Of a stretch of 32,109 bases of DNA, positions 7,162 through 14,743 are shown piece after piece; the stretch's first letter is position 1, and each line of letters begins with the position of its first letter. The notes beneath the pieces were generated by a model. That model searched no databases. It saw only the letters and a program-made list of their open reading frames with translations, and was not told the origin of the DNA. The translations under genes and the position numbers were made by a program. This DNA is from Polaromonas sp. AET17H-212 (GTDB lineage Bacteria; Pseudomonadota; Gammaproteobacteria; Burkholderiales; Burkholderiaceae_C): the NCBI RefSeq assembly GCF_002379085.1, contig NZ_NBZW01000038.1, positions 1 through 32,109 of the forward strand, read 5' to 3'.

Positions 7162-7842
7162 TCAGAACGCAGGCGCGCCCAGGCTGCTGAGCCAGTAGAC
7201 TCCGGCCGTGCAGGCCAGCAGCACCCCCAGGGCCAGTAGCCGGGAGGCCGTGTCGTCGCGCGAGGCGGGCGCGGCCGTCACCAGTTCCTTGTCGCCATGC
7301 AGCATGGCACCCACCAGATTGTGTTTGCGCCACAGGTAGAACACGATGGCCACGATGTGCAGCAGCACCAGCGCCAGCAGAATCCACTTGCCGATGCTCT
7401 TGTGATAGTCGGTCGCCAGGCCGACGGTGGCGTTGGAGACAAACCGCGTCAGCGGACCCGAGAAGGCGATTTCGTCATCGCTGAGCAAGCCGGTGCCAAC
7501 CTGCGCCAGCAGGAAGCCCAGCATGGCAAACACCGACCCGGCGCCAATGGGGCTGTGCCCGATGCCGCCTTCAGGCTTGCCTTTTCCCTTCAGGTGGTTG
7601 ATCACGCTGGCCGGCGAATAAATGAAGGCCCCAAAACGCGACCAGCGTCCGCCCACCAGACCCCAGACGATGCGAAACAGCAGCAGCGTCAGCACCGAAT
7701 AACCGAAGCGGAAGTGCCAGACCATGGCGTTGCCGCCCAGGGTGCCGGTGATCGCCAGCCCGATCACCGCGGCGACCAATGCCCAGTGAAAAAGCCGCGT
7801 GGGCAGGTCCCAGACGCGTATTCTGTGGATGTGCTGGCTCAT
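7162..7842 (-). CDS. Cytochrome b561-family membrane protein
   Basis: The 226-residue protein looks like a di-heme b-type cytochrome of the inner membrane (prokaryotic b561/hydrogenase b-subunit superfamily). It begins MSQHIHRIRVWDLPTRLFHW. Hydrophobic segments lie near residues 18-34, 46-62, 102-120, 151-170 and 203-220. Candidate heme-ligand histidines are H19, H43, H147 and H162, paired on helices as the family requires. It is divergent from a periplasmic cytochrome c' gene. Such b561/c-type pairs commonly pass electrons between the quinone pool and soluble cytochromes, which is the likely job here. Confidence 0.88.
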   Translation of the reverse strand: MSQHIHRIRVWDLPTRLFHWALVAAVIGLAITGTLGGNAMVWHFRFGYSVLTLLLFRIVWGLVGGRWSRFGAFIYSPASVINHLKGKGKPEGGIGHSPIGAGSVFAMLGFLLAQVGTGLLSDDEIAFSGPLTRFVSNATVGLATDYHKSIGKWILLALVLLHIVAIVFYLWRKHNLVGAMLHGDKELVTAAPASRDDTASRLLALGVLLACTAGVYWLSSLGAPAF

Positions 7843-7956
7843 GCGTGACCCTCTTGTTTTGTGTCTGCTGGTTGGGCCGTCATGCAGCCATGGTATGTTT
7901 CATGCGTCGGGTTCAGCGCCCGGCCGCTTCTCCTTGGTGCTTACCCTAGTCTTTTG

Positions 7957-7969
7957 GTTCCGCCGGAAC
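7957..7969. promoter_or_regulatory. Short palindrome in the cytochrome b561/c' divergent region
   Basis: GTTCC-GCC-GGAAC is a perfect 5-bp inverted repeat with a 3-bp centre. It lies in the 219-bp gap between the two divergent cytochrome genes, 92 bp before the cytochrome c' start. It could be an operator, but a match this short may be chance. Confidence 0.25.
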
Positions 7970-8061
7970 TTTGCATTCGGGAAACGGCTCATTCGACTGG
8001 CAGTCTATCGGGAAGCACTGCCCCATCGCCAGAACCTGTCAAAAACCACGAGGAAAAATAA

Positions 8062-8517
8062 ATGAAAGTTTTCGCCTGTATTGCAGCCGCTGCCACGCTG
8101 CTCGTCCTGGCCGCGCCGGCCTCTGCCCAGTTCGCCAAACCGGAAGACGCCATCAAGTACCGCCAGAGCGCACTGTCCGTGATGGGCACACATTTTGGCC
8201 GTTTGGGCGCGATGGCCAATGGCCGTATTCCTTTCGACGCCAAAGGCGCCGCGGACAACGGCGAGATCGTGGCCGCCATGGCCAAACTCCCTTGGGCCGG
8301 CTTTGGCGCGGGCACGGACAAGGGTGGCAACACCAAGGCCAAGCCCGAAATCTGGACCGAGCAGGCCAAGTTCAAGGAACACAGCGACAAGCTGCAGGCG
8401 GAAACCACCAAGCTTGCTGCTGCCAGCAAGACCGGCAGCCTCGACAGCCTGAAAACGGCCTTTGCCGCCACCGCCGATACCTGCAAAGCCTGCCACGACG
8501 CATTCCGAAATAAATAA
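8062..8517 (+). CDS. Cytochrome c' (class II cytochrome c)
   Basis: This 151-residue periplasmic heme protein starts with a Sec signal peptide ending near residue 22 (APASAQ). The single heme-binding motif CKACH is at residues 141-145, near the C-terminus, as in class II cytochromes c. The body is helical and Lys/Ala-rich. Cytochromes c' bind NO and CO and protect against nitrosative stress or carry electrons; which applies is unknown. A GAGGAAAA ribosome site precedes the ATG. It is divergent from cytochrome b561, its likely redox partner. A dispersed repeat begins at the base directly after its stop. Confidence 0.92.
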   Translation: MKVFACIAAAATLLVLAAPASAQFAKPEDAIKYRQSALSVMGTHFGRLGAMANGRIPFDAKGAADNGEIVAAMAKLPWAGFGAGTDKGGNTKAKPEIWTEQAKFKEHSDKLQAETTKLAAASKTGSLDSLKTAFAATADTCKACHDAFRNK

Positions 8518-8602
8518 GCCCCCACGGTCGCTCACTGCGTGTAGCTCCCTGCCCCCCGAGGGGGCCGCTGCGCCTGCGGTCTGGCGAAGCCAGTCCCGCG
8601 GC
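8518..8602 (+). repeat. Dispersed extragenic repeat, family 2, copy 1
   Basis: An 85-nt element starts GCCCCCACGGTCGCTCACTG directly after the cytochrome c' stop codon. It matches 29888-29972 at 78 of 85 positions, with the first 51 bases identical. It can fold into a C-rich/G-rich hairpin (CCCCC-GAG-GGGG) and a second hairpin CTGGC-GAA-GCCAG (8581-8593). In the other copy a paired base change keeps the second stem intact. Confidence 0.85.
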
Positions 8603-8640
8603 CCCTGCTTGAAAAAGAGGAGCTTCCTGCGCTGGGGGTG

Positions 8641-8682
8641 ATAAAAAAGGCCGGATCCTTTGCGGGATCCGGCCTTTTTTAT
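8641..8682. terminator. Bidirectional terminator between convergent genes
   Basis: A perfect 18-bp stem (8641-8658 with 8665-8682) has a 6-nt TTTGCG loop. The core is ggccggatcc/ggatccggcc, with A6 on one side and T6 on the other. It stands between the cytochrome c' gene (+) and the thioredoxin-like gene (-) and can serve both. Confidence 0.95.
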
Positions 8683-8706
8683 GGGGGCTTGAGAGCGGCA
8701 GGTATA

Positions 8707-9219
8707 TCAGGTCTCAGCGAGTAGCTTCTCGATCAGTTGATGCAGGGCCGCAAAGTCCGGCTCGCCGACATACTGCTTGACGATTTCGCCGCGTTTGTTG
8801 ACCACGTAGGTCGTCGGCGTGAGTTGCACATCGCCCCAGGCCTTGGCCACCGCGCCGGTGTTGTCGATGGCCACCTTGAACGGCAGCTTGCGTGTCTCGA
8901 CGTAGTTGACAACGTAGCTCGGCGGATCGTAGCTCATGGCCACGGCCAGCGTGTCATAGCCCCGGCCCTGGTACTTGTTGTAAGTGGAGATGATTTTGGG
9001 CATCTCGGCCACGCAGGTCACGCAGCTGGTGGCCCAGAAGTTGACCAGGGTGACCTTGCCCTTGAGGTCCGCCGTTGTCTTCTTGCTGCCGTCGAGCAGC
9101 ACAAAGGTTGACTCGGGGGCCCGCTGCGCGCCGCCACAGCCGGCCAGGCCGGCAAGGGTACCCAGTGCCAGCACCGAGGCGAGGGCGATGCGGCATACTG
9201 CGCTTGAAACTGAACTCAT
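8707..9219 (-). CDS. TlpA/ResA-like thioredoxin-fold lipoprotein
   Basis: The product is probably a membrane-anchored periplasmic thiol-disulfide protein. From ATG 9219 it has 170 residues: a lipoprotein signal with lipobox LAGC (Cys about residue 28), then an AhpC-TSA/TlpA domain with NFWATSCVTC, giving the CxxC redox pair at residues 66 and 69. The cis-proline region is LTPTTYVVNKRGEIV. In-frame ATGs at 9234 and 9237 are alternatives; none has a clear ribosome site. Its start is only 16 bp from the divergent DUF4197 start. Family members reduce apocytochrome c or other exported proteins. The nearby cytochrome c' makes that attractive but not proven. Confidence 0.88.
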   Translation of the reverse strand: MSSVSSAVCRIALASVLALGTLAGLAGCGGAQRAPESTFVLLDGSKKTTADLKGKVTLVNFWATSCVTCVAEMPKIISTYNKYQGRGYDTLAVAMSYDPPSYVVNYVETRKLPFKVAIDNTGAVAKAWGDVQLTPTTYVVNKRGEIVKQYVGEPDFAALHQLIEKLLAET

Positions 9220-9235
9220 AGGGAAGGATCTCATC

Positions 9236-9940
9236 ATGCAACGTCGCCATTTTAACCAGGCCGGTCTCAGCGCACTGGGCATGCTGGTCCTGGCCACCTA
9301 CCAGCAGGCGCAGGCCCTGTCGCTGAACGACCTGAGCAGCGCAGAAGCGTCTACTGGCCTGAAAACCGCCCTCGAAAAAGGCGCATTGGCGGCCGTGGCC
9401 CTGCTTGGCAAGACAGATGGATTCCTCGGCAACCCGAAAGTTCGCATTCCCTTGCCGGGTTACCTTGAAGATGCGTCCAAACTGCTCCGCAATTTCGGGC
9501 AGGGCAAACGCATCGACGAGCTGGTGACCGCCATCAACCGCGCCGCCGAAGCCGCCGTGCCCATGGGCAAGGACCTGCTGGTCAGTGCCGTGCGCTCCAT
9601 GAATGTCACCGACGCCAAAAACATCCTGGCCGGCGGCGAGACCTCGGTCACGAACTTCTTTGCCGAGAAAACCCGCGCCCCGCTGGCGGTGAAGTTCCTG
9701 CCGGTGGTCACGCAGGCCACGGCCAAAGTGGGGCTGGCCAACAAATACAACGAGTTCGCCGGCAAGGCCGCCGGCTTTGGCCTGGTCAAAAAAGAAGACG
9801 CCAACATCCAGCAATACGTCACCGGCAAGACGCTGGACGGCCTGTACCTGATCATCGGTGAAGAAGAAAAGAAGATCCGCCAGGACCCGGTCGGCACCGG
9901 CAGTGCGATTCTGAAGAAGGTGTTTGGGGCGATGAAATAG
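9236..9940 (+). CDS. DUF4197-family exported protein
   Basis: The 234-residue protein has a signal-peptide-like N-terminus with MQRRHFNQAGLSALGMLVLA followed by ATYQQAQALS, including an RR that may be Tat-like. The mature part is alpha-helical, with the DUF4197 features GLKTALEKGA, DGFLGNPKVRIPLP and the C-terminal EEEKKIRQDPVGTGSAILKK (residues 209-228). Function is unknown. GGAAGG (9222-9227) lies 8 nt before ATG 9236, so this start is preferred over the long upstream extension of the frame. The same C-terminal sequence recurs as a broken copy at 13655-13759, beyond the bkd genes. Confidence 0.87.
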   Translation: MQRRHFNQAGLSALGMLVLATYQQAQALSLNDLSSAEASTGLKTALEKGALAAVALLGKTDGFLGNPKVRIPLPGYLEDASKLLRNFGQGKRIDELVTAINRAAEAAVPMGKDLLVSAVRSMNVTDAKNILAGGETSVTNFFAEKTRAPLAVKFLPVVTQATAKVGLANKYNEFAGKAAGFGLVKKEDANIQQYVTGKTLDGLYLIIGEEEKKIRQDPVGTGSAILKKVFGAMK

Positions 9941-10002
9941 CCTGGTTTCGGCCGGAATGTGGGTTGAATCAGCCTTCCGCCCATGCAGAACGGGCGCAGA
10001 CA

Positions 10003-10027
10003 GCTATTAAAAAAGGAGCGGGTGACG
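10003..10027 (+). repeat. Dispersed extragenic repeat, family 1, partial copy B
   Basis: The first 17 bases, GCTATTAAAAAAGGAGC, are identical to the start of copy A (6530-6546). Similarity then fades within about 8 nt. It lies in the 181-bp gap between the DUF4197 gene and bkdA1. Confidence 0.6.
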
Positions 10028-10074
10028 GACGGAGCCCGGCGTGAAAATCGGGTCCGGTCGTCCGCCCGGGGGGT

Positions 10075-10103
10075 TTGCACCTTGAGCGGCACAGGGCTAC
10101 GAT
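10075..10103 (+). promoter_or_regulatory. Putative sigma-70 promoter of the bkd operon
   Basis: TTGCAC (10075-10080) and TACGAT (10098-10103) are 17 bp apart. The start point would fall near 10110, leaving only a short leader before ATG 10122 that still contains the ribosome site. The hexamers are moderate matches, so this is tentative. Confidence 0.4.
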
Positions 10104-10121
10104 GTGCTTCAGGTGACGCGG

Positions 10122-11387
10122 ATGAACAAGAAGCAAGCACTCCGTCTGCATGTGCCGGAGCCCTCGGGCCGCCCCGGGCACGAGACTGACTTTTCCTATC
10201 TGCATCTGTCCCCGGCCGGGGAGGTGCGGCGCCCACCCGTCGATGCTGCGCCCGCCGACACAAGCGACCTGGCCTACAGCCTGGTGCGCGTGCTGGACGA
10301 CGAAGGCCGCGCCGTCGGGCCCTGGGTACCGCCGGTGGAGCCGCAGCGCTTGCGCACCGGACTGCGGGCCATGATGAAGACGCGCATCTACGACGCCCGC
10401 ATGATGATTGCGCAGCGGCAGAAAAAGATCTCGTTCTACATGCAGTGCCTGGGCGAGGAGGCGATTGCCACCGCCCATGCGCTGGCGCTGCAGCCCGGCG
10501 ACATGTGTTTTCCCACCTACCGCCAGCAGGGGCTGCTGTTGGCGCGCGACGACATTGACATGGTCGAGATGATCTGCCAGCTGATGTCCAACGAATGCGA
10601 TCCGCTCAAGGGGCGGCAGCTGCCGGTGATGTACTCCTACAAGCGGGCCGGGTTCTTTTCCATCTCGGGCAACCTGGCCACGCAGTTCATCCAGGCCGTG
10701 GGCTGGGGCATGGCGTCGGCGATCAAGGGCGACTCAAAAATAGCCTCGGCCTGGATTGGCGACGGCGCCACCGCCGAGGCCGACTTTCATACCGCGCTGA
10801 CGTTCGCCCACGTGTACCGCGCACCGGTGATCCTGAATGTGGTGAACAACCAGTGGGCGATCTCGACCTTTCAGGCCATTGCCGGCGGCGAGGCCACCAC
10901 TTTCGCGGCGCGTGGGGTCGGCTGCGGCATTGCCTCCTTGCGCGTGGACGGCAATGACTTCCTCGCGGTCTACGCCGCCTCGCTGTGGGCTGCAGAGCGT
11001 GCGCGCAGCAACCTGGGGCCGACGCTGATGGAGTGGGTTACCTACCGCGGCGGGGCGCACTCGACCTCGGACGACCCTTCCCGCTACCGCCCGGCCGACG
11101 ACTGGGCGCACTTTCCGCTCGGCGACCCGATCGCGCGGCTCAAGGCACACCTGATGCAGACAGGCGCATGGACCGCGCAGGAGCATGAAGCCACGCAGAA
11201 GGAGCTGGAGGCCCAGGTGAGCGCGGCGCTGAAGGAGGCCGAGCGCTACGGCTCGCTGGCCGCTGGCCACCTGGCGGGCGCGGCGGCGATGTTCGAGGAT
11301 GTCTACAAGGACATGCCGGCGCACCTGCGCCGGCAGCGCGAACAACTGCTCAGGGGTGAAATGGACCCCCTCCGCCGGGAGAGCTGA
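10122..11387 (+). CDS. bkdA1: Branched-chain 2-oxoacid dehydrogenase E1 alpha subunit
   Basis: E1 alpha decarboxylates the 2-oxoacids of Leu, Ile and Val with thiamin diphosphate and passes the acyl group to E2. The 421-residue protein closely resembles Pseudomonas BkdA1, including LRLHVPEPSGRPG at the N-terminus and a long stretch around FHTALTFAHVYRAPVILN. The ThDP motif runs from GDG (213-215) to NN (242-243). The phosphorylation-loop-like segment HSTSDDPSRYR is present. AGGTGA precedes ATG 10122; an upstream GTG at 10104 is less likely. It is the first of three genes 1-2 nt apart. Confidence 0.96.
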   Translation: MNKKQALRLHVPEPSGRPGHETDFSYLHLSPAGEVRRPPVDAAPADTSDLAYSLVRVLDDEGRAVGPWVPPVEPQRLRTGLRAMMKTRIYDARMMIAQRQKKISFYMQCLGEEAIATAHALALQPGDMCFPTYRQQGLLLARDDIDMVEMICQLMSNECDPLKGRQLPVMYSYKRAGFFSISGNLATQFIQAVGWGMASAIKGDSKIASAWIGDGATAEADFHTALTFAHVYRAPVILNVVNNQWAISTFQAIAGGEATTFAARGVGCGIASLRVDGNDFLAVYAASLWAAERARSNLGPTLMEWVTYRGGAHSTSDDPSRYRPADDWAHFPLGDPIARLKAHLMQTGAWTAQEHEATQKELEAQVSAALKEAERYGSLAAGHLAGAAAMFEDVYKDMPAHLRRQREQLLRGEMDPLRRES

Positions 11388-11389
11388 CC

Positions 11390-12400
11390 ATGCAGATGAC
11401 CATGATCCAGGCGCTGCGCTCGGCAATGGACGTGATGCTGGAACGTGACAGCAATGTCGTGGTGTTCGGCCAGGACGTCGGCTATTTTGGCGGCGTGTTC
11501 CGCTGCACCGATGGCCTGCAGGCGAAGTACGGCACTTCGCGCGTGTTCGACGCGCCCATCTCCGAAGGCGGCATCGTCGGCGCGGCGGTCGGCATGGCCG
11601 CCTACGGCTTGCGCCCGGTGGTCGAGATCCAGTTCGCCGACTACTTCTACCCGGCCTCCGACCAGATCGTGTCCGAAGCGGCGCGGCTGCGTTACCGTTC
11701 GGCCGCCGACTTCACGGCGCCCATGACCATCCGCATGCCCTGCGGCGGCGGCATCTACGGCGGGCAGACGCACAGCCAGAGCCCGGAGGCCCTGTTCACC
11801 CATGTCTGCGGGCTGCGCACGGTGATGCCGTCCAACCCCTACGATGCCAAGGGCCTGTTGATTGCGTGCATCGAGAACGACGATCCGGTGATCTTCCTGG
11901 AACCCAAGCGCCTGTACAACGGGCCTTTCGATGGCCACCATGACAGGCCGGCGGTACCCTGGACCGGCCACCCGCTGGGCGAGGTGCCCGAGGGCTACTA
12001 CACCATACCGCTGGAGTCGGCCACGGTGTTTCGCCCTGGCGCCGACCTGACGGTGCTCACCTACGGCACCATGGTCTTCGTGTCGCAGGCGGCGGCGCAG
12101 GAGAGCGGCATTGACGCCGAGATCATCGACCTGCGCAGCCTCTGGCCGATGGACCTGCAGACCGTGGTGGACTCGGTGAAAAAAACCGGCCGCTGCGTGG
12201 TGGTGCACGAAGCCACGCGCACCAGTGGCTTCGGCGCCGAGCTGGCGGCGCTGGTGCAGGAGCACTGTTTCTACCACCTCGAAGCGCCGATTGAGCGCGT
12301 GACCGGCTGGGACACGCCTTACCCGCATGCGCAGGAGTGGGCCTACTTCCCAGGCCCGGTGCGCGTGGCCGCGGCGTTCAAGCGGGCGATGGAGGCATAG
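11390..12400 (+). CDS. bkdA2: Branched-chain 2-oxoacid dehydrogenase E1 beta subunit
   Basis: E1 beta completes the alpha2beta2 decarboxylase. The 336 residues contain the transketolase pyrimidine-binding domain (MIQALRSAMDVMLERD, FGQDVGYFGGVFR, EIQFADYFYPASDQI) and the C-terminal transketolase domain (VVVHEATRTSGFGAELAALV). The end, ERVTGWDTPYPHAQEWAYFP, matches Pseudomonas BkdA2. It starts 2 nt after bkdA1 and stops 1 nt before bkdB. GGAGG near its 3' end (12391-12395) serves as the bkdB ribosome site. Confidence 0.96.
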   Translation: MQMTMIQALRSAMDVMLERDSNVVVFGQDVGYFGGVFRCTDGLQAKYGTSRVFDAPISEGGIVGAAVGMAAYGLRPVVEIQFADYFYPASDQIVSEAARLRYRSAADFTAPMTIRMPCGGGIYGGQTHSQSPEALFTHVCGLRTVMPSNPYDAKGLLIACIENDDPVIFLEPKRLYNGPFDGHHDRPAVPWTGHPLGEVPEGYYTIPLESATVFRPGADLTVLTYGTMVFVSQAAAQESGIDAEIIDLRSLWPMDLQTVVDSVKKTGRCVVVHEATRTSGFGAELAALVQEHCFYHLEAPIERVTGWDTPYPHAQEWAYFPGPVRVAAAFKRAMEA

Positions 12401-12401
12401 C

Positions 12402-13649
12402 ATGGGCGTCCACGTCATCAAGATGCCCGACCTCGGCGAAGGCATCACCGAGGTCGAGCTGGTGGCTTGGCGCGTCAAGCCCGGCGACCGCGTGGCCGAG
12501 GATCAGGTGCTGGCCGACGTGATGACCGACAAGGCCACGGTCGAGATCCCGTCGCCGGTGGTGGGCCAGGTGCTGGCCCTGGGCGGCGAGGTCGGCCAGG
12601 TGCTGGCCGTGGGCGCGGAGCTGATCCGCATAGAGGTGGCGGGATCGGCTACCCCCGACGCGGCCGCATCCATGCCGGTGGTCCCTGCGCCCGCACCGGC
12701 ATCGACCCCGACCCCGACATCAATCCCGATTTCGATCCCGGACGCAAGCGCTGTTCCAAGTCCTTCCGCTGACAAGCCCATCGCTTCGCCGGCCGTGCGC
12801 CGGCGCGCCTGGGAGCTTGGCATCGACTTGCAGCAAGTGGCCGCCAGCGGTGCGGGTGGCCGCATCCTGCAGGCCGACCTCGAGGCTCACGTGGCGGCGC
12901 ATGGGACGGCCCCGCCGGCCGTTGCTCGTTCAACGGGTCTGGTGCAGCGCAACGATGAAGAAAAGGTGCCGGTGGTGGGCCTGCGCCGCCGCATCGCGCA
13001 GAAGATGCAGGAGTCCAAGCGCCGCATCCCGCACTTCACCTATGTCGAAGAAGTCGATGTCACCGAACTGGAGGTGCTGCGGGCGCGGCTGAACGCGCAG
13101 TGGGGGGCGCAGCGCGGCCACCTGACACTGCTGCCCCTGCTGGTGCGGGCCGTGGTGCTGGCCGTGCGCGAGTTTCCGCAGGTCAACGCGCGGTTTGACG
13201 ACGAGGCCGGCGTGGTCACGCGCCATGGCGCGGTGCACCTGGGCATCGCCACCCAGACCGGGGCCGGCCTGATGGTGCCGGTGCTGCGCCACGCCGAAGC
13301 CAGCGACCTGTGGGCCAGCGCGGCAGAGATCGCGCGCCTGGCCGCCGTCGCGCGCGCCGGCAAGGCCACGCGTGATGAGCTCACGGGCTCGACCCTTACC
13401 CTCACCAGCCTGGGCGCCCTCGGCGGCATCGTCTCCACGCCAGTGATCAACTATCCGGAAGTGGCCATCGTCGGCGTCAACCGCATCGTGGAGCGGCCGG
13501 TCATGCGCGGCGGCGCGGTGGTGGCGCGGCAGATGATGAACCTGTCGTCGTCCTTCGACCACCGCGTGGTCGACGGTCAGGTTGCTGCCGGTTTTGTGCA
13601 GGCTGTGCGCAGGTATCTCGAAGCCCCGGCCATGCTGTTTGTGGCGTAG
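12402..13649 (+). CDS. bkdB: Branched-chain 2-oxoacid dehydrogenase E2 (dihydrolipoyl acyltransferase)
   Basis: E2 forms the core of the complex and moves the acyl group to CoA. The 415 residues divide into a lipoyl domain (1-80, lipoyl-lysine K44 in TDKATVE), a Pro/Ala/Thr/Ser linker (81-125), a subunit-binding domain (about 127-164, ASPAVRRRAWELGIDL) and the acyltransferase domain. That domain ends in SSSFDHRVVDG, with catalytic H387 and D391. ATG 12402 is 6 nt after GGAGG and fits the domain start; upstream extension of the frame overlaps bkdA2 and is rejected. No E3 (lpdV) gene follows, unlike in Pseudomonas, so E3 must come from elsewhere. Confidence 0.96.
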   Translation: MGVHVIKMPDLGEGITEVELVAWRVKPGDRVAEDQVLADVMTDKATVEIPSPVVGQVLALGGEVGQVLAVGAELIRIEVAGSATPDAAASMPVVPAPAPASTPTPTSIPISIPDASAVPSPSADKPIASPAVRRRAWELGIDLQQVAASGAGGRILQADLEAHVAAHGTAPPAVARSTGLVQRNDEEKVPVVGLRRRIAQKMQESKRRIPHFTYVEEVDVTELEVLRARLNAQWGAQRGHLTLLPLLVRAVVLAVREFPQVNARFDDEAGVVTRHGAVHLGIATQTGAGLMVPVLRHAEASDLWASAAEIARLAAVARAGKATRDELTGSTLTLTSLGALGGIVSTPVINYPEVAIVGVNRIVERPVMRGGAVVARQMMNLSSSFDHRVVDGQVAAGFVQAVRRYLEAPAMLFVA

Positions 13650-13654
13650 CCGCC

Positions 13655-13759
13655 ATGGACAAGTCGTTTGAGGGCTTGCGACGAGTCATCGGTGACGAGG
13701 ACAAGTCGATCCGGCAGGACCCGGTGGGAACGGGCGGCGCGGGTTTGATCGAGGGGTGA
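13655..13759 (+). pseudogene. Remnant of a DUF4197 gene (C-terminal end only)
   Basis: A 34-codon frame begins MDKSFEGLRRVIGDEDKSIR and ends QDPVGTGGAGLIEG. It aligns without gaps to residues 198-227 of the intact DUF4197 protein at 9236-9940, with 18 of 30 residues the same, including an identical IRQDPVGTG. The final LKKVFG-type end is lost. The nucleotide similarity may run past the stop (ggtttccgccgg at 13769 against ggtttcggccgg at 9944). It begins 5 nt after the bkdB stop. A functional 34-residue protein cannot be excluded, but decay of a paralogue is more likely. Confidence 0.65.
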
Positions 13760-13825
13760 TCAAGCTGGGGTTTCCGCCGGGGAGGACGGGTGCGCGCAGC
13801 GGGGAAAAAGCGCTTGCGAGGATGA

Positions 13826-13848
13826 GCCAGACATCCGTGTCTGGCTTT
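13826..13848 (+). terminator. Hairpin after bkdB, possible terminator
   Basis: A perfect 8-bp stem, GCCAGACA (13826-13833) with TGTCTGGC (13838-13845), has a TCCG tetraloop and is followed by only TTT. It is the best candidate for ending the bkd transcript, but the short T-run makes it weak. Confidence 0.5.
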
Positions 13849-13891
13849 GGTGCTCGGGCTCTGGTGCGTCTGCGAATCCTGAGCAGCCAGC

Positions 13892-13919
13892 TTGCTGACG
13901 GTTTGCGTCCCGTCAGCAA
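13892..13919. repeat. Inverted repeat downstream of the outer-membrane protein gene
   Basis: TTGCTGACGG (13892-13901) and CCGTCAGCAA (13910-13919) form a perfect 10-bp stem with an 8-nt loop. It lies 30 bp beyond the stop of the minus-strand gene at 13949 and probably folds at its mRNA 3' end. There is no T-run on either strand. Confidence 0.5.
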
Positions 13920-13948
13920 TCAGTTTGAGTGCCGGTCAGGTATTCCTG

Positions 13949-14725
13949 TTAGAACGCGTAACCAACCGATACGCCAGCGCCCCAGTCCGGGCTCCCGTCA
14001 GAGAAGCCTTTCAGCAGATACGTCTGCGTCTTCCATGACTTGTCAAACTTGTGCACGTAAAACGCGGTCAACTCGCTTTGTGCCGCGCTCGTTGCGGATG
14101 ACTTCTGGCGGTAATCGTAGGCAAAGCCGGCGTTATTTTTTTCGTCCATCTTGAACACGGTTCCGGCGGTCAGGCTGAAGACGTTTCGCAGCGGGATCGT
14201 GGCCGAGCTTCCCAGGGCGGTGTACCCGATGCCACCAAAAAAGGTGAGCTGGTTGACCTTTTTGTAGACATCCAGAATGACGGAGTAGTCGTTTTCCCCG
14301 GTGCCCAGGCCCTTGGCGCTGTCAGCTGTGCCAAATTTGATCTTGCCTGTGACGTCGGCACCGAACTGTGCCTCCGCATTGTTGTAAAAGTTATAGGTCG
14401 CGGCTGTGACGACATCGCCCAGGCCTGACGCCGTGCGAACCGCGGAAGTGGTTGTCGATGTTTTGCCAACACCCACCACCACATCACTGGGGCCAGTGAT
14501 GCGAATATAGGGAACGGTCACCTTGAACGTCCAGGGGCCCTTGTCGTAGGCGACATTCAGGGGAATCGAAGTGATGTCGGTCGACGTCTGCGTGCCGTAT
14601 TTTCCGGAACTGTAGTTAACGCTGGTTCCCATGGTCAAGGTGCCCTCGTCACTGGCCCAGCCCGCTTGAGCTGCCAATACCAGGGTGCTTGCCAGCATGA
14701 GCCGGCTGTACTTTTTCGTTTGCAT
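13949..14725 (-). CDS. Outer-membrane beta-barrel protein (MetA-pathway/transporter-like)
   Basis: The 258-residue protein has a Sec signal peptide (about 1-24, ending AQAGWAS). Alternating hydrophobic strands follow, such as WTFKVTVPYIRIT, DYSVILDVYKK, LTFFGGIGYT and NNAGFAYDYRQ. The C-terminal GAGVSVGYAF ends in Phe, the outer-membrane assembly signal. It resembles the family loosely called MetA-pathway of phenol degradation, whose real role is mostly unproven. GAGGAAG sits before the ATG. A terminator-like hairpin ends only 18 nt upstream of the start codon, so expression may depend on readthrough. Confidence 0.8.
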   Translation of the reverse strand: MQTKKYSRLMLASTLVLAAQAGWASDEGTLTMGTSVNYSSGKYGTQTSTDITSIPLNVAYDKGPWTFKVTVPYIRITGPSDVVVGVGKTSTTTSAVRTASGLGDVVTAATYNFYNNAEAQFGADVTGKIKFGTADSAKGLGTGENDYSVILDVYKKVNQLTFFGGIGYTALGSSATIPLRNVFSLTAGTVFKMDEKNNAGFAYDYRQKSSATSAAQSELTAFYVHKFDKSWKTQTYLLKGFSDGSPDWGAGVSVGYAF

Positions 14726-14743
14726 CGATTTCTTCCTCTACAT

